Part shown: piece after piece, positions 49,574 to 59,632 of the stretch | Numbering within the stretch: position 1 is the first letter of the stretch | How the letters are laid out: every line of letters starts with the position of its first letter | NCBI GenBank assembly: GCA_036675345.1 | Contig: JAKFFE010000032.1 | Coordinates: 62,001-126,000, forward strand | Direction: 5' to 3' | Origin: JALYOC01 sp036675345 | GTDB taxonomy: Bacteria; Myxococcota; Myxococcia; Myxococcales; Myxococcaceae | Length of the DNA: 64,000 nt | Position numbers and translations under genes: made by a program | The notes under the pieces: generated by a model | Told to the model about the DNA's origin: nothing | Databases searched by the model: none | Seen by the model: only the letters and a program-made list of their open reading frames with translations

Positions 49574-49722
49574 GGCGGCATTTTACACAACTAGCCGAAC
49601 TTGGGAGCGTTCTCCCGGAATTAGGGATCCGTTGCCCAGTGGACGGGAGGAACTTCCGAACCTCGACAGTGATCGGGCGGGGGGGATGTGCCCTGCGGGT
49701 CAATGCATAGGGTGGCCCGCAC

Positions 49723-52314
49723 ATGCGGACCACGCACGCCCCCACCCCCTGGTCTTCTCTCTGCTTGATCTGCTGCGGGCTGTTGCTGGCCGGCTGTCCG
49801 GATGGGGCGGAGCGGATGGATCCGCCGGACGGTGGCGGAGTCGACGCCGGCGGACAGGTGCCCGCCGACGCGGGGGGCCAGGAGGTCCCGGATGCCGGGG
49901 GCGAGCCGGAGGTGGACGCCGGTGCGCCGGTCTCCGACGCGGGCACTCCCCAGACGCCCGATGCGGGCACTCCGCAGGCTCCCGACGCGGGCGAGCCGCT
50001 GCCCACGGACCCGCACCCGATCTCCACCGAGAACGCCAGGCCGGGGAGCCCCGACTGGCGGATCACCCGCCCCTCCTGGCAGCGGGAGATCGAAGGCTAT
50101 GCGGGGGCCCCCAGCGTGGAGGCGGGTTCGAAGATCGACTTCAAGATCTCGCTCTCCGCCAAAGCCCCCTTCACCTGGCGGGTGTACCGGCTGGGCTACT
50201 ACGGCGGGGTGGGCGCGCGGGAGGTCCTTCGCGGAGGTCCGCTCAACGGCTATCCCCAGGCCGGGTGTCCGATGCAGCGGGACACCGGGCTGGTGGCCTG
50301 CGACTGGATCAAGAACCTGGAGGTCAGCACCGGGACGGACTGGACCCGCGGGGTGTACCTGCTGCGGTTGACCCGGGAGGATGGCCGGCAGGCCTACGTC
50401 CCCTTCCTGGTGCTCAACTCCCAGCAGCGCGCGGAGGTCTTGATGTCGGTGCCCACCGGGACCTGGCAGGCCTACAATCGGTGGGGCGGAGAGAGCCTCT
50501 ACGACGACGCGTCCGGGGTGATGCCGTCCGGACGCGCCTTCCGGGTCTCCTATGACCGGCCCTACCACGACGGGTATGGCGCGGGGCAGTTGCTCAAGTA
50601 CGACCTGAGCATGATCACCTGGCTGGAGGCGCAGGGGCTGGAGGTGGAGTACGCCACCACCGAGGATCTGGATCGCGCCCCGGCGCGGCTGTCCCGGGTG
50701 AAGGCGATCCTCCTCTCCGGACACGACGAGTACGTCACCGGGAGAATCCGCACCGGGCTGGATCAGGCGGTGGCCGGCGGCACCTCCCTGCTCTCCCTGG
50801 GGGCCAACCAGCTCTACTGGCAGATCCGCTACTCGGCGGCCCCGGACGGCCGCGAGCGCCGGGTGGTCATCTGCTACAAGGACGACGCGCCGAGGTTGGA
50901 TCCGGTGGGGCCCACCAGCCCGGAGCTGACGGTGAAGTTCCGCCAGTCGCCGGTGCGCCGCCCGGAGAACGCGCTGCTGGGGTCGATGTTCAATGCCCGC
51001 TGGCACCAGTTCGCCTTCCCGCAGCGGGTCACCCACGCCGGCCACTGGGCCTACGCCGGCACCGGGCTGAAGAACGGGGACCTGCTCTGGCAGGTCAACG
51101 GCTACGAGGTGGACTCAATTGTCCCCGGCACCGCCCAGCCCGCGGTGGAGATCCTGGCCGAGGCCCCGCTGCTCTCGCTGCAGGAGGCCTTTGGCTACGG
51201 GCAGATGGTGATCCACCAGAAGGACAGTGGCGCCTGGATCTTCAACGCCGGGGGCAACGACTTCGTCAACGCGCTCTCCAGCGCGCACATGACCGATCCC
51301 CGGGTGGGGCGGATCGTGGCCAACATCCTCTACCGGGGCCTGGGGCGCAGCGTCCCCTCCTCCCTGGTCAGCTTCCCCGCCTCCCCCCGCCCCACTCCGG
51401 TCGGCCCCTTCGCTGCCCAGGTCAGCACCCTGGCCGGGATCCCCGGCCAGGCGGGCGCGCTGGATGGCCGCCTGGGGGTGGGCAGGCTGGGCGCGGTGAT
51501 CGCGGTGGCCCCGCTGCCGGGCGGCGCGATGGCGGCGCTGGACGCGCTCTCCGGGACTGTGTTGCGGGTGGAGGCGGATGGTTCGATCCGCACCCCCAAC
51601 GGCCCGGCGATGACCGGACCGATGGGGCTGGCCGCGGACGCGGCAGGGAACATCTACGTCAGCGATACCGCGCTCTCCGCGATCCGGGTGCTGCGTCCGG
51701 ACGGAACCCATGAGGTGCTGGCCGGGCTGCCCGGGGCCGCGGGCGCCACCGATGGCGAGTGCGGCAAGGCGCGCTTCAACACCCCGGCGGGGATGACGGT
51801 GGGGCCGGACGGCGCGCTGTACGTGGCGGACATGAACAACGGGGTGATCCGGAAGATCGACCTCGGCTCCCCGAACAAGACGGTGAGCACCGTCCCCTCC
51901 CGCTGGATGTACCGCCCCTCCGGGGTGGCGGTGGCCGCGGACGGAACCGTGTACGTGGTGGAGTCCGGCGAGGCCCGGGTGCTGGCGATCCGCGGGCCCA
52001 CCACCGAGCTTCTGGCGGGCGGCGAGGCGGGCTTCGCCGACGGGACCGGGGAGAGCGCGGCCTTGATGCCGTACCTGGGGATCGCGGTGCTGGGCGATGG
52101 CTCGGTGGCGGTCTCCGATCCCGGCAGCTACCGGATCCGCCGCCTGCAGGGCCAGGTGATGACCACCCTCGCCGGCACCGGGAACGGCGGCCACCGCGAC
52201 GGCACCGGGGACCTGGCCGACTTCGTCCTCCCCGCCGGACTGGCGATCGGCGCCGACGGCCGGCTGCTGGTGGCGGACTCCGGCAACGGGTTGATCCGCG
52301 CGATCCTCCCCTGA
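49723..52314 (+). CDS. Lipoprotein with dimethylformamidase-like domain and NHL repeats
   Basis: This is an 863-residue lipoprotein, Cys25 in LLAGC. A DAG-type linker (30-95) leads to a large domain (100-545) matching the N,N-dimethylformamidase beta-subunit-like family: ENARPGSPDW, FTWRVYRLGYYGGVGAREV, YNRWGGESLYD, YDRPYHDGYG, LLSGHDEYV. The C-terminal part (560-863) is a six-bladed NHL propeller (GLAADAAGNIYVSDTALSAIRVL, MTVGPDGALYVADMNNGVIRKI and others). Both the glutamate and catalytic residues of true dimethylformamidase are not verified. It is surface-exposed, perhaps polymer-degrading. Confidence 0.8.
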   Translation: MRTTHAPTPWSSLCLICCGLLLAGCPDGAERMDPPDGGGVDAGGQVPADAGGQEVPDAGGEPEVDAGAPVSDAGTPQTPDAGTPQAPDAGEPLPTDPHPISTENARPGSPDWRITRPSWQREIEGYAGAPSVEAGSKIDFKISLSAKAPFTWRVYRLGYYGGVGAREVLRGGPLNGYPQAGCPMQRDTGLVACDWIKNLEVSTGTDWTRGVYLLRLTREDGRQAYVPFLVLNSQQRAEVLMSVPTGTWQAYNRWGGESLYDDASGVMPSGRAFRVSYDRPYHDGYGAGQLLKYDLSMITWLEAQGLEVEYATTEDLDRAPARLSRVKAILLSGHDEYVTGRIRTGLDQAVAGGTSLLSLGANQLYWQIRYSAAPDGRERRVVICYKDDAPRLDPVGPTSPELTVKFRQSPVRRPENALLGSMFNARWHQFAFPQRVTHAGHWAYAGTGLKNGDLLWQVNGYEVDSIVPGTAQPAVEILAEAPLLSLQEAFGYGQMVIHQKDSGAWIFNAGGNDFVNALSSAHMTDPRVGRIVANILYRGLGRSVPSSLVSFPASPRPTPVGPFAAQVSTLAGIPGQAGALDGRLGVGRLGAVIAVAPLPGGAMAALDALSGTVLRVEADGSIRTPNGPAMTGPMGLAADAAGNIYVSDTALSAIRVLRPDGTHEVLAGLPGAAGATDGECGKARFNTPAGMTVGPDGALYVADMNNGVIRKIDLGSPNKTVSTVPSRWMYRPSGVAVAADGTVYVVESGEARVLAIRGPTTELLAGGEAGFADGTGESAALMPYLGIAVLGDGSVAVSDPGSYRIRRLQGQVMTTLAGTGNGGHRDGTGDLADFVLPAGLAIGADGRLLVADSGNGLIRAILP

Positions 52315-52378
52315 GCCGGGACTCGGCCGGAGGGTGAATGGCTCCAATGCTGCTCCTGCCTACGCCGGCCCTGGCCAG

Positions 52379-52507
52379 CGGCTGACTGCGCGCCGGGCCG
52401 ACCCCGCGGGGAAGGCCGCTGCGGCGCCGGCGGCTGACTGCGCGCCGGGCCGATCCCTCGCCGGAAGAGGCGCTACGGCGCCGGCGGCTGACTGCGCGCC
52501 GGACCGG
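52379..52507. repeat. Three tandem repeats (52-54 bp) at the 3' end of mrdA
   Basis: A core CGGCTGACTGCGCGCCGGGC plus flank occurs at 52379-52401, 52431-52453 and 52485-52507. The second and third are also preceded by GGCGCCGG. The third copy includes the last codons of mrdA, while the first two lie beyond its stop. It looks like a duplicated gene end. Confidence 0.85.
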
Positions 52508-54764
52508 GCGTCGGTGGCTGCGGCGAAGGCGCGGGCTGCTCCACCGCCTCCAGCTTCGGCGCCTGGTTGTTGACCGGCAGGGTCTGCAGCACCGCGGGCA
52601 ACCCCAGCGGCAGCGCCAGCACCGGGGCGGCGACCGCGGGCTGCTGGGCCACGGTGGAGGGCGGCGCTCCCGGCTCTCCGGCCTCCACCGCCTCCAGGGG
52701 GATCTCCTCGATCGGCCCCAGCACCTTGGGGGTATTCATCTCGGTCCCGGCGCGGGCCGCGGCCTCCCGCGCGGCCTGGGCGGCCTCCCGCACCGCGGGG
52801 GCGGTCACCTCCGGAGGCACCGCGGAGACCGGCCGGATCGGCGCCACCTCCTGGCGGATCGACTCCGGGAGCGGGCTGCTGGCCGCGGAGGCCACTGTGA
52901 TCCCCGCGTCCTCCGCCTTGAGCTCGAAATACTTCTGGATCAGGGCCATCGCGGTGGGGGCCGCGTCGGTGCCGCCGCCGCCGCCGTGCTCGTTGAGCAC
53001 CACCACCACCAGCTCCGGATCCCGGACCGGCGCGAAGCTGGCGAACCAGGCGTGGTGGCGAAGGAAGTAATCCATCTGCGAGGTCTTCAGGCGCACCTGG
53101 CCGATCCGCGCCACCTGGGCGGTGCCAGTCTTGCCGGCCACCTGGACATCCTTGAGCCGCAGCCGGTACGCGGTCCCGCCCGGCTCGTTGACCACCGCGG
53201 AGAGCGCCTCCACCACCACCCGCCGGTGCTCCTCGGCGATCGCCGCGTTGCGCACCACCTGGGGCTTGAACTCCTGCAGCACGGTGCCGTCGGTCTTCTC
53301 GATCCGCTGCACCAGCTGCGGCTGGTAGAGGGTGCCGCCGTTGGCGATCGCCGCGTAGGCCATCGCCAGCTGCAGCGGGGTGACGTTGTCGTCGCCCTGC
53401 CCCACCGAGGCGTTGAGCGCCATCCCCTTGGTGTAGCCGCCGGGGGAGACCCGGTCGTGGTACTCGCTGGTGGGCATGATCCCGGGGACCTCGGCCACCA
53501 CCCCGATCCCGGTGGGCTGCCCCAGTCCCAGGGCCTTGGCCTCGGCGGCGATCGGATCCAGGCCCAGGGTGTCCGCCACCCGGAAGAAGTAGACGTTGCA
53601 GGAGTGCTTGAGCGCGTCGCGCACGTCCTGGTGCCCGTGGCCGGCGTCCTTGTGGCAACGCCACACCCGCGAACCCAGCCGGTAGCCGCCGCCGCAGAAG
53701 GTCTGGCTGTGGGGGCTGAACTGACCCGAGCGCAGCGCGGCCAGGGCGGTGATCGGCTTGAAGGTCGAACCGGGGCTGTAGTGCTGCGCGGTGGGCCGGA
53801 AGATCATCGGCTGCAGCGGATCCTTGGACACCGCCGCCATCTGCGCCGGGGACACCCGCCCGGTGAGCACGTTGGGATCAAAGCCGGGGCGGGAGACCAT
53901 GGCCCGGATGAACCCGGTGCGGACGTCGATGGCGATCACCGCGCCCGCCACGCCGGGGAACACGCGCTCGGCCTCCGCCTGCAGCCGCATGTCGATGGAG
54001 AGGACCAGGTTGTTTCCAGGGGTGGGCGGGATCGCCTGCTCCTGGATCAGATCCGCCAGTCCGGCCACCGTCTCGCCGCGCGCGGTCACCACCTCCTTGC
54101 GCAGCCCCTCCTTGCCGCGCAGCTCCGACTCGAAGTACCGCTCCAGGCCGCGCCGCCCGATGTAGTCGCCCAGGTGGTAGGTGGTGCCGGTCTTGGCCAG
54201 CCGATCCAGCTCGTCCTGGGTGATCTCGTTCATGTAGCCCAGCAGGTGGGACATCACCGTGCCGGTCCGGTAGTAGCGGTGCGGCACCGGGACCAGATCC
54301 ACCCCCGGCAGCTGGCGCTTGTTGGCGGAGATGCGGTCCACCTCCTCCCGACCCAGATCCACCTTGATCGGGAACGGCACGAACGGCGCCTTGCGACGCG
54401 CCGCGGCCACCTTGGCGGCGATCGTCTCCAGCTCCTCGGTGGGGATGCGGGCCAGCTCCAGTGCCCGGGGGAGGACCTCGGTGGCGCACTTGTCGCAAAA
54501 GGCGGGGGTGACGAACAGGTCGAAGGACGGCCGGTTGTCGACCAGGATCTCTCCGCGCGCGTCGCGGATCATCCCCCGGTCGGCGCGCAGCCGGACCTCC
54601 TTGATGAAGTTGGCCTCCGACTTGGCGGTGAACTCCGCGTAGCGGGTGATCTGCAGCCGATAGGCCTGGATCACCAACGTGAGCAGGCCGACCATCATCA
54701 CCGCCCCCAACACCAGGTAGCGGTTTCTCAGATCCCTGCCCGGGCTGTTTTGTCCGAGCGTCAC
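52473..54764 (-). CDS. mrdA: Penicillin-binding protein 2 (cell-elongation transpeptidase)
   Basis: This is a 763-residue class B PBP. One N-terminal membrane helix (18-36) is followed by the pedestal domain and transpeptidase domain with PGSTFKP (active Ser near 331), HSCN (near 386) and GKTGTAQ (near 541). The last 150 residues are a Pro/Ala/Val-rich extension absent from typical PBP2 (about 630 residues). CDKC (90-93) in the pedestal could hold a disulfide or metal. It cross-links peptidoglycan during elongation with RodA. No rod genes are adjacent here. Confidence 0.93.
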   Translation of the reverse strand: MTLGQNSPGRDLRNRYLVLGAVMMVGLLTLVIQAYRLQITRYAEFTAKSEANFIKEVRLRADRGMIRDARGEILVDNRPSFDLFVTPAFCDKCATEVLPRALELARIPTEELETIAAKVAAARRKAPFVPFPIKVDLGREEVDRISANKRQLPGVDLVPVPHRYYRTGTVMSHLLGYMNEITQDELDRLAKTGTTYHLGDYIGRRGLERYFESELRGKEGLRKEVVTARGETVAGLADLIQEQAIPPTPGNNLVLSIDMRLQAEAERVFPGVAGAVIAIDVRTGFIRAMVSRPGFDPNVLTGRVSPAQMAAVSKDPLQPMIFRPTAQHYSPGSTFKPITALAALRSGQFSPHSQTFCGGGYRLGSRVWRCHKDAGHGHQDVRDALKHSCNVYFFRVADTLGLDPIAAEAKALGLGQPTGIGVVAEVPGIMPTSEYHDRVSPGGYTKGMALNASVGQGDDNVTPLQLAMAYAAIANGGTLYQPQLVQRIEKTDGTVLQEFKPQVVRNAAIAEEHRRVVVEALSAVVNEPGGTAYRLRLKDVQVAGKTGTAQVARIGQVRLKTSQMDYFLRHHAWFASFAPVRDPELVVVVLNEHGGGGGTDAAPTAMALIQKYFELKAEDAGITVASAASSPLPESIRQEVAPIRPVSAVPPEVTAPAVREAAQAAREAAARAGTEMNTPKVLGPIEEIPLEAVEAGEPGAPPSTVAQQPAVAAPVLALPLGLPAVLQTLPVNNQAPKLEAVEQPAPSPQPPTPGPARSQPPAP

Positions 54765-54836
54765 CCGAAGAGCTCCACGACCGCACCCTGCCTTTCCTTG
54801 GGCAGAGCTTCAACCAGTGGTCTTTGGGAATATGTC

Positions 54837-57800
54837 CTAGTGGCGCGTGCCAACGGGCTCCTCCCCCCGGTCGAAGCGCTGGGAGAGCAGCGCCAGCAGC
54901 TCCCGGGTGCTCAGCTTGCCTGCCTGGTCCTTCCCCTCCAGCACCCCGGCCACCAGCGCCCGCTTGTGCTCGTGTAAGGACAACATCTGCTCCTCGATCG
55001 TTCCCCGGGTCACCAGCCGGTAGACGGTGACCGGCCTTTGCTGGCCGATCCGGTGGGCGCGGTCCGAGGCCTGGTCCTCCACCGCCGGGTTCCACCAGGG
55101 GTCGAGGTGGATCACGCTGTTGGCGGCGGTGAGGTTGAGGCCAAAGCCGCCGGCCTTCAGCGAGATCAGGAACAAGGTCGCGTCCCCCTCCTGGAAGGCC
55201 CGCACCCGCTCCGCCCGGGCGGCCCGGGGAGTCTGGCCGTCCAGGTACTCGTAGGTGATCCCCTGCGCGTCCAGCACCTCGCGCACCAGGGCCAGGTGGG
55301 AGGTGAACTGGCTGAACACCAGCGCCCGGTGCCCCTCCGCCCCCAGCTCCTGCACCAGCTCCAGGAAGCGCTCCAGCTTGGCGGACTGCAGCGGGGAGGC
55401 GGGATCGTACAGGCGCGGGTGGGAGGCCAGCAGGCGCAGCCGGGTCAGCGCGGCCAGGACCTCGATCCGCCGCTGCTCTTCTCGCATCTGCGCCTTGGGG
55501 GTCTCCAGATCGGACAGCGCCGCCAGCCGGGCGTCCTCGTACAGGGTCCACTCCTCCGGCGAGAGCACCACCGGGACCCGGACCTCGGTCCGCGGCGGCA
55601 GCTGGGTCTCCACCTGGGCCTTGGTCCGCCGGAGCATGAACGGCTGCAGCACCCGGGCCAGCGCCGGCGCGGCGGTGGGATCCACCTGCCGCTCGATCGG
55701 CGCGGCAAAGCGGGTGCGGAAGGCATCCCAGCTGCCCAGCAGGCCGGGGAACACCACCGCGAACAGGGCCCACAGCTCGCCCAGGTGGTTCTCCAGCGGG
55801 GTGCCGGAGAGGGCGAACTTGAAGTCTCCCTGCAGGGCCCGGGCGGCCCGGAAGCGGTGGGTGGCCGCGTTCTTCAGGGTCTGGGCCTCGTCGAAGATCA
55901 GGGTGGAGAACCGGACCTTGGCCAGGCGCTCCACGTCCCGGGTGAGCAGCCCATAGCTGAGCACCAGCACGTCCCTGGGCCCCAGCTTCTCCAAAAGGCC
56001 GCCGCGGTCGGGTGCGTCCGAGTACAGCTTCAGCCTCAGCGAGGGGGCAAAGCGCTGGGCCTCCTCCATCCAGTTGAAGGCCACCGAGGTCGGGGCCAGC
56101 ACCAGCGCCGGGCCCAGCCTGGACCGCTCCAGCAGCACCGCCAGCGCCTGGACCGTCTTTCCCAGCCCCATGTCGTCGGCCAGCACCCCGCCCGCGCCCC
56201 AGGAGGCCAGCCGGGTCAGCCAGCGGAAGCCTTCGGTCTGGTAGTCCCGCAGCGTGGCCTTCAGCGTCCTGGGGACCCGGGGATCCAGCTCCTTGGCGGC
56301 GAAGATCCGCTCCACCAATGACTGCCAGGCGGCGTCCGACTCCACCTGGGCCCCCGCCTCCTCCAGCCCCGCCAGGGCCTCGGCCGCCGAGGGGCCGATC
56401 TCCAGCCCGTGCCTGGAGCTGTAGGCGTGGTCCGCCAGCTGCTCCAGGTGCCGGCGCAGGGCGTCTTCGATCTCCAGATAGGTGTGGGCGCCGACCTGGA
56501 TGAAGCGCTCCTTTCGCCGGGCCGCGTCCAGCAACTGCGCCAGCGCCACCCGTTCGCCCTCCACCGCCAGCCCGCCCAGCACCCCGAACCAGTCGCGCCG
56601 CCGCTCCAGGGTCAGCCGCAGCGCGCTGGCACCCCGGGCGGGGACCAGCCTCAGCTCGGTGCCCACCCACTCCACCTCCGGCCTGGGGTCCAGCGCGGAG
56701 GCGGCGGAGAGCAGGGCCAGCGGTGCCTGGGCGCTGGAGAACAGCCAGGTGAAGGGCGCGTCCTGGAGTTCGCCGTTCTGCAGCGGAAGCCGGGCCACCA
56801 GCGCCTGGGCCAGGGCGTCTTCCCGCTGGAAGTCACGCACCGCGTGGACCGCCTGGGTGCCGCGGCGCACGTGGACATCCCGCGCTCCCTGTCCGGGGAG
56901 GAAGGCCGCGCTGTCCGGGAGGGTCCGCAGCCGCAGCTCCAGCTTCACCGCCCCGCCGGGCTGGGCCTCCAGGCGCAACAGCGGCAGGTGCTGGGGGGCC
57001 ACCGCCTGGCCCATCACCGTGCGCGGCATCGCCACCGGGACCCGGGTGGAGAGCCGGCTCAGGCGTTCCAGCAAGGCGGGGTGGCTCTCGGGGGGGAAGG
57101 CATTGTCGTGCCGCTTGAGCACCGAGAGCAGGGCCCGCAGCTCGTTGCCCACCTCCAGCACAGTCAGCCGGCAGGTGCCCTCATCCCACAGGAACTGGGC
57201 CTCCTCCGGACCGGCCTTGCGCAGCTTCTCCACCAGCGAAACGGGCATCGCCGCCCCGTCCACCCCGGCGGTGATTGTCACCACCCCGCCCCGCTCCTCG
57301 GCCACCAGCCCCACCCGGGCGCGATCGATCAACACCCGCTTCTCCGGCTCGGAGTCCAGCTGCACCCCGGGGTGATCCACCAGCTCCTGCAACAGCGTCC
57401 GGGAGGCGGGGCCGTCACCCTCGGCCAACAGCGCCGCCAGCCGTGCGTCGCGGGGGGAGAGCTGGGAGGCGTGCTCGTGCAACAGCTTGCGGCGGGTCAG
57501 CCGGGCCCCGGTGCTGCGCTGCCCCTTCTTGTTCCGGCGGTGGGCATAGGCGTTGACCATCACCCCGTAGCCGCCCAGCACGTCCAGCCGCCAGGAGATC
57601 TCCACCCCCTCGCCGCCGCCCTCCTCCACCGCCGCCTCCAGCGCCAGCAGGGTCCGCTCCCAGCCCGGGCGCAGCAGCTCCTCCAGCTGCCGGCCCAGCG
57701 AGGCGGACCAGGGCTGGCGCAGCCACAGCAGCGTCGAATCGATCGCCGCCAGCACGTGGACGCAGTGGGCGGCGCCGCAGGTGCACTGGGCCTTCACCCC

Positions 57801-58364
57801 CTCCGGGGCGAAGGTCAGCCGGGTCTCGGGGAGGATGAACCCACTGGGTGAGTGGACCGGCAGCTCGGAGCAGCGGGTCTGCTGGGTGCGGAACCCGGGC
57901 AGGTGGGAGTCGAACTGCAGCAGCTCCGAGGCCAGGGCCGCCACCGGGCGCGGGGCCAGGGTGCCGGGGAGCGTGGCCCGCAGCGCCACCAGCAGCCGGT
58001 GCACTCCATGGGTGCGGGGGTCGGCCGGCGCCTCCAGCCGCTGGCCCAGGGTCTGACGCGCCTCCTCCGCGTCCACCAGCTCTTGCAGCGCGAACTCCAG
58101 CGCCAGCCCCGGCAGCAGCTCCTTGATTTGCGGCGCCGGCTGCGCCTCCTGGAGCCAACGGAAGATTCCCTCCGCGCTCAGCAGTTCCACCAGCCGGCGC
58201 CGGGCGATCGCCGGGCGAAGCTGGTGGCCCAGGGCCGGGTCCACCCGGGGGGAGAGCACGCCCAGGCTCAGCCGGCCCAGGTGCTCCATCCCGGACGCGC
58301 GCAACGAGGCCTGCAGCTGGGCGTCGGTCTCGAAGGGTGGCCCGGATCCCTTCTCTAGGCGCAC
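54837..58364 (-). CDS. SNF2-family helicase with SWIM-like zinc finger
   Basis: This is a 1175-residue ATPase. A SWIM-type zinc motif CTCGAAHCVHVLA is near 191. The SNF2 core starts near 700: DDMGLGKT (near 728), DEAQ (near 822), SGTPLENHLGELW, LVFSQFTSHL and the motif VI QASDRAHRIGQ. The N-terminal 650 residues resemble the bacterial SNF2 N-terminal region with repeated helical blocks. Bacterial members clear or remodel protein-nucleic acid complexes; the target is unknown. The gene starts inside the end of the Hsp70-like gene (10-bp overlap). Confidence 0.9.
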   Translation of the reverse strand: MRLEKGSGPPFETDAQLQASLRASGMEHLGRLSLGVLSPRVDPALGHQLRPAIARRRLVELLSAEGIFRWLQEAQPAPQIKELLPGLALEFALQELVDAEEARQTLGQRLEAPADPRTHGVHRLLVALRATLPGTLAPRPVAALASELLQFDSHLPGFRTQQTRCSELPVHSPSGFILPETRLTFAPEGVKAQCTCGAAHCVHVLAAIDSTLLWLRQPWSASLGRQLEELLRPGWERTLLALEAAVEEGGGEGVEISWRLDVLGGYGVMVNAYAHRRNKKGQRSTGARLTRRKLLHEHASQLSPRDARLAALLAEGDGPASRTLLQELVDHPGVQLDSEPEKRVLIDRARVGLVAEERGGVVTITAGVDGAAMPVSLVEKLRKAGPEEAQFLWDEGTCRLTVLEVGNELRALLSVLKRHDNAFPPESHPALLERLSRLSTRVPVAMPRTVMGQAVAPQHLPLLRLEAQPGGAVKLELRLRTLPDSAAFLPGQGARDVHVRRGTQAVHAVRDFQREDALAQALVARLPLQNGELQDAPFTWLFSSAQAPLALLSAASALDPRPEVEWVGTELRLVPARGASALRLTLERRRDWFGVLGGLAVEGERVALAQLLDAARRKERFIQVGAHTYLEIEDALRRHLEQLADHAYSSRHGLEIGPSAAEALAGLEEAGAQVESDAAWQSLVERIFAAKELDPRVPRTLKATLRDYQTEGFRWLTRLASWGAGGVLADDMGLGKTVQALAVLLERSRLGPALVLAPTSVAFNWMEEAQRFAPSLRLKLYSDAPDRGGLLEKLGPRDVLVLSYGLLTRDVERLAKVRFSTLIFDEAQTLKNAATHRFRAARALQGDFKFALSGTPLENHLGELWALFAVVFPGLLGSWDAFRTRFAAPIERQVDPTAAPALARVLQPFMLRRTKAQVETQLPPRTEVRVPVVLSPEEWTLYEDARLAALSDLETPKAQMREEQRRIEVLAALTRLRLLASHPRLYDPASPLQSAKLERFLELVQELGAEGHRALVFSQFTSHLALVREVLDAQGITYEYLDGQTPRAARAERVRAFQEGDATLFLISLKAGGFGLNLTAANSVIHLDPWWNPAVEDQASDRAHRIGQQRPVTVYRLVTRGTIEEQMLSLHEHKRALVAGVLEGKDQAGKLSTRELLALLSQRFDRGEEPVGTRH

Positions 58365-59596
58365 GACCGCCCCAGCCCTTCGGCCACGCTGGTGAAGGCA
58401 TCCGCGGTGCGGAGCTGATCGGCCCCGAAGCGGCGGGCGAACAGCTCACGGACCAGCGGGATCTGGGAGGTGCCGCCGGTGAGGAACACCGCGTCCACCT
58501 TCAGCGGCATCCCGGTCTTCTCGAACAGTCCCTGCACGCAGGCGTCCAGCTCGTCGATCAACGGCTGGCAGAAGGCGTCGAACTCGGCCCGGGTGACCTT
58601 CTCGTGGATCGAGATCCGCGCCTCCTCGAAGTGGACCGTGGCCTCCTCCTGCTTGGAGAGGGTGACCTTGGCCGCCTCGATGGCCCGGAACAGCTGGTAG
58701 CCCAGGTTCTCCATCACCAGGTCGTGGAGCGCGTCGATGGTCTCCGGACGATCCCCGGTCTTCTGCATCAGGGCGATGTGCCCCTGGGTGGAGGACTCGC
58801 GGATGAAGGACATCTCGTGCCAGGAGAGCAGCTTGGAGAGGATGTGCCGGGGCACCGGCAGCCGCTGGGTGGAGAAGGGCTGGGTGTAGGTGGTCCCCTC
58901 TCCGAAGTAGGGCAACAGCTTGTGCTTCATGATCGCCGCGTCGAAGCGGTCCCCGGCGATCCGCAGCCCGGAGGAGCCGACCACGTCGGTGCGGCGATCG
59001 GGGTTGCCACGGCGGGACGGGCCCAGCCGCATCAGGGTGAAGTCGGAGGTGCCGGCGCCGAAGTCCGCCACCAGCACCAGCTCATCGCGGGTCAGCTGCG
59101 CCTCGTAGGTCAGCGCCGCGGCGATCGGTTCGATCAGGAAGCGCACCGACTCGAACCCGGCGCTCTGGGCGGCGTTGAGCAGCCGGCGTTCGGCCAGCGC
59201 GTCGGCGGTGGGATCGGGGTGGAACACCGCCGGGCGCCCCATCACCACCTCGTCGAAGGTCACTCCCTCCGAGGCCTCCGCCGCCGCCTTGAGCGGGCGC
59301 AGGATCAGGTTCACCAGCTCCTCCAGGGTCACCATCCGGTTGCGGATCTGGGTGGCCCGGAAGGAGGTGCTGGGCAGCCAGGACTTCACCGACTGGACGA
59401 AGCGCCCGGCGCCGTCGGAGACGTAGTGCTCGATCGCCGGCTCACCCGCGTAATAGGTGGTCTCCTCCTCGGGGAAGAAGAGCACCGAACGGAAGAGCCG
59501 GGGGTCCCGGGCGGTGGGAGAGACAGTCAGCAACCGGCCGGAGGGCAGCGCCACCGCGCTGTTGCTGGTTCCAAAGTCGACGCCGCAGCGATTCAT
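58355..59596 (-). CDS. YegD-like Hsp70-family ATPase without substrate-binding domain
   Basis: This is a 413-residue actin-fold ATPase. It has the phosphate-1 motif VDFGTSNSAVA (5-15), phosphate-2 ADFGAGTSDFTLMRLG and the adenosine motif LTGGTSQIPLV. It lacks the C-terminal substrate-binding domain and J/GrpE contacts, as in YegD. It probably acts as an ATPase partner to the SNF2 protein, with which it is co-translated by a 10-bp overlap; that link is inference. ATG at 59596 chosen because CGVDFGTSNSA then sits at the normal distance. Confidence 0.87.
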   Translation of the reverse strand: MNRCGVDFGTSNSAVALPSGRLLTVSPTARDPRLFRSVLFFPEEETTYYAGEPAIEHYVSDGAGRFVQSVKSWLPSTSFRATQIRNRMVTLEELVNLILRPLKAAAEASEGVTFDEVVMGRPAVFHPDPTADALAERRLLNAAQSAGFESVRFLIEPIAAALTYEAQLTRDELVLVADFGAGTSDFTLMRLGPSRRGNPDRRTDVVGSSGLRIAGDRFDAAIMKHKLLPYFGEGTTYTQPFSTQRLPVPRHILSKLLSWHEMSFIRESSTQGHIALMQKTGDRPETIDALHDLVMENLGYQLFRAIEAAKVTLSKQEEATVHFEEARISIHEKVTRAEFDAFCQPLIDELDACVQGLFEKTGMPLKVDAVFLTGGTSQIPLVRELFARRFGADQLRTADAFTSVAEGLGRSCA

Positions 59597-59632
59597 GGCG
59601 CCGCCTCTATCACCCACCCACCCCGGTCCTGC

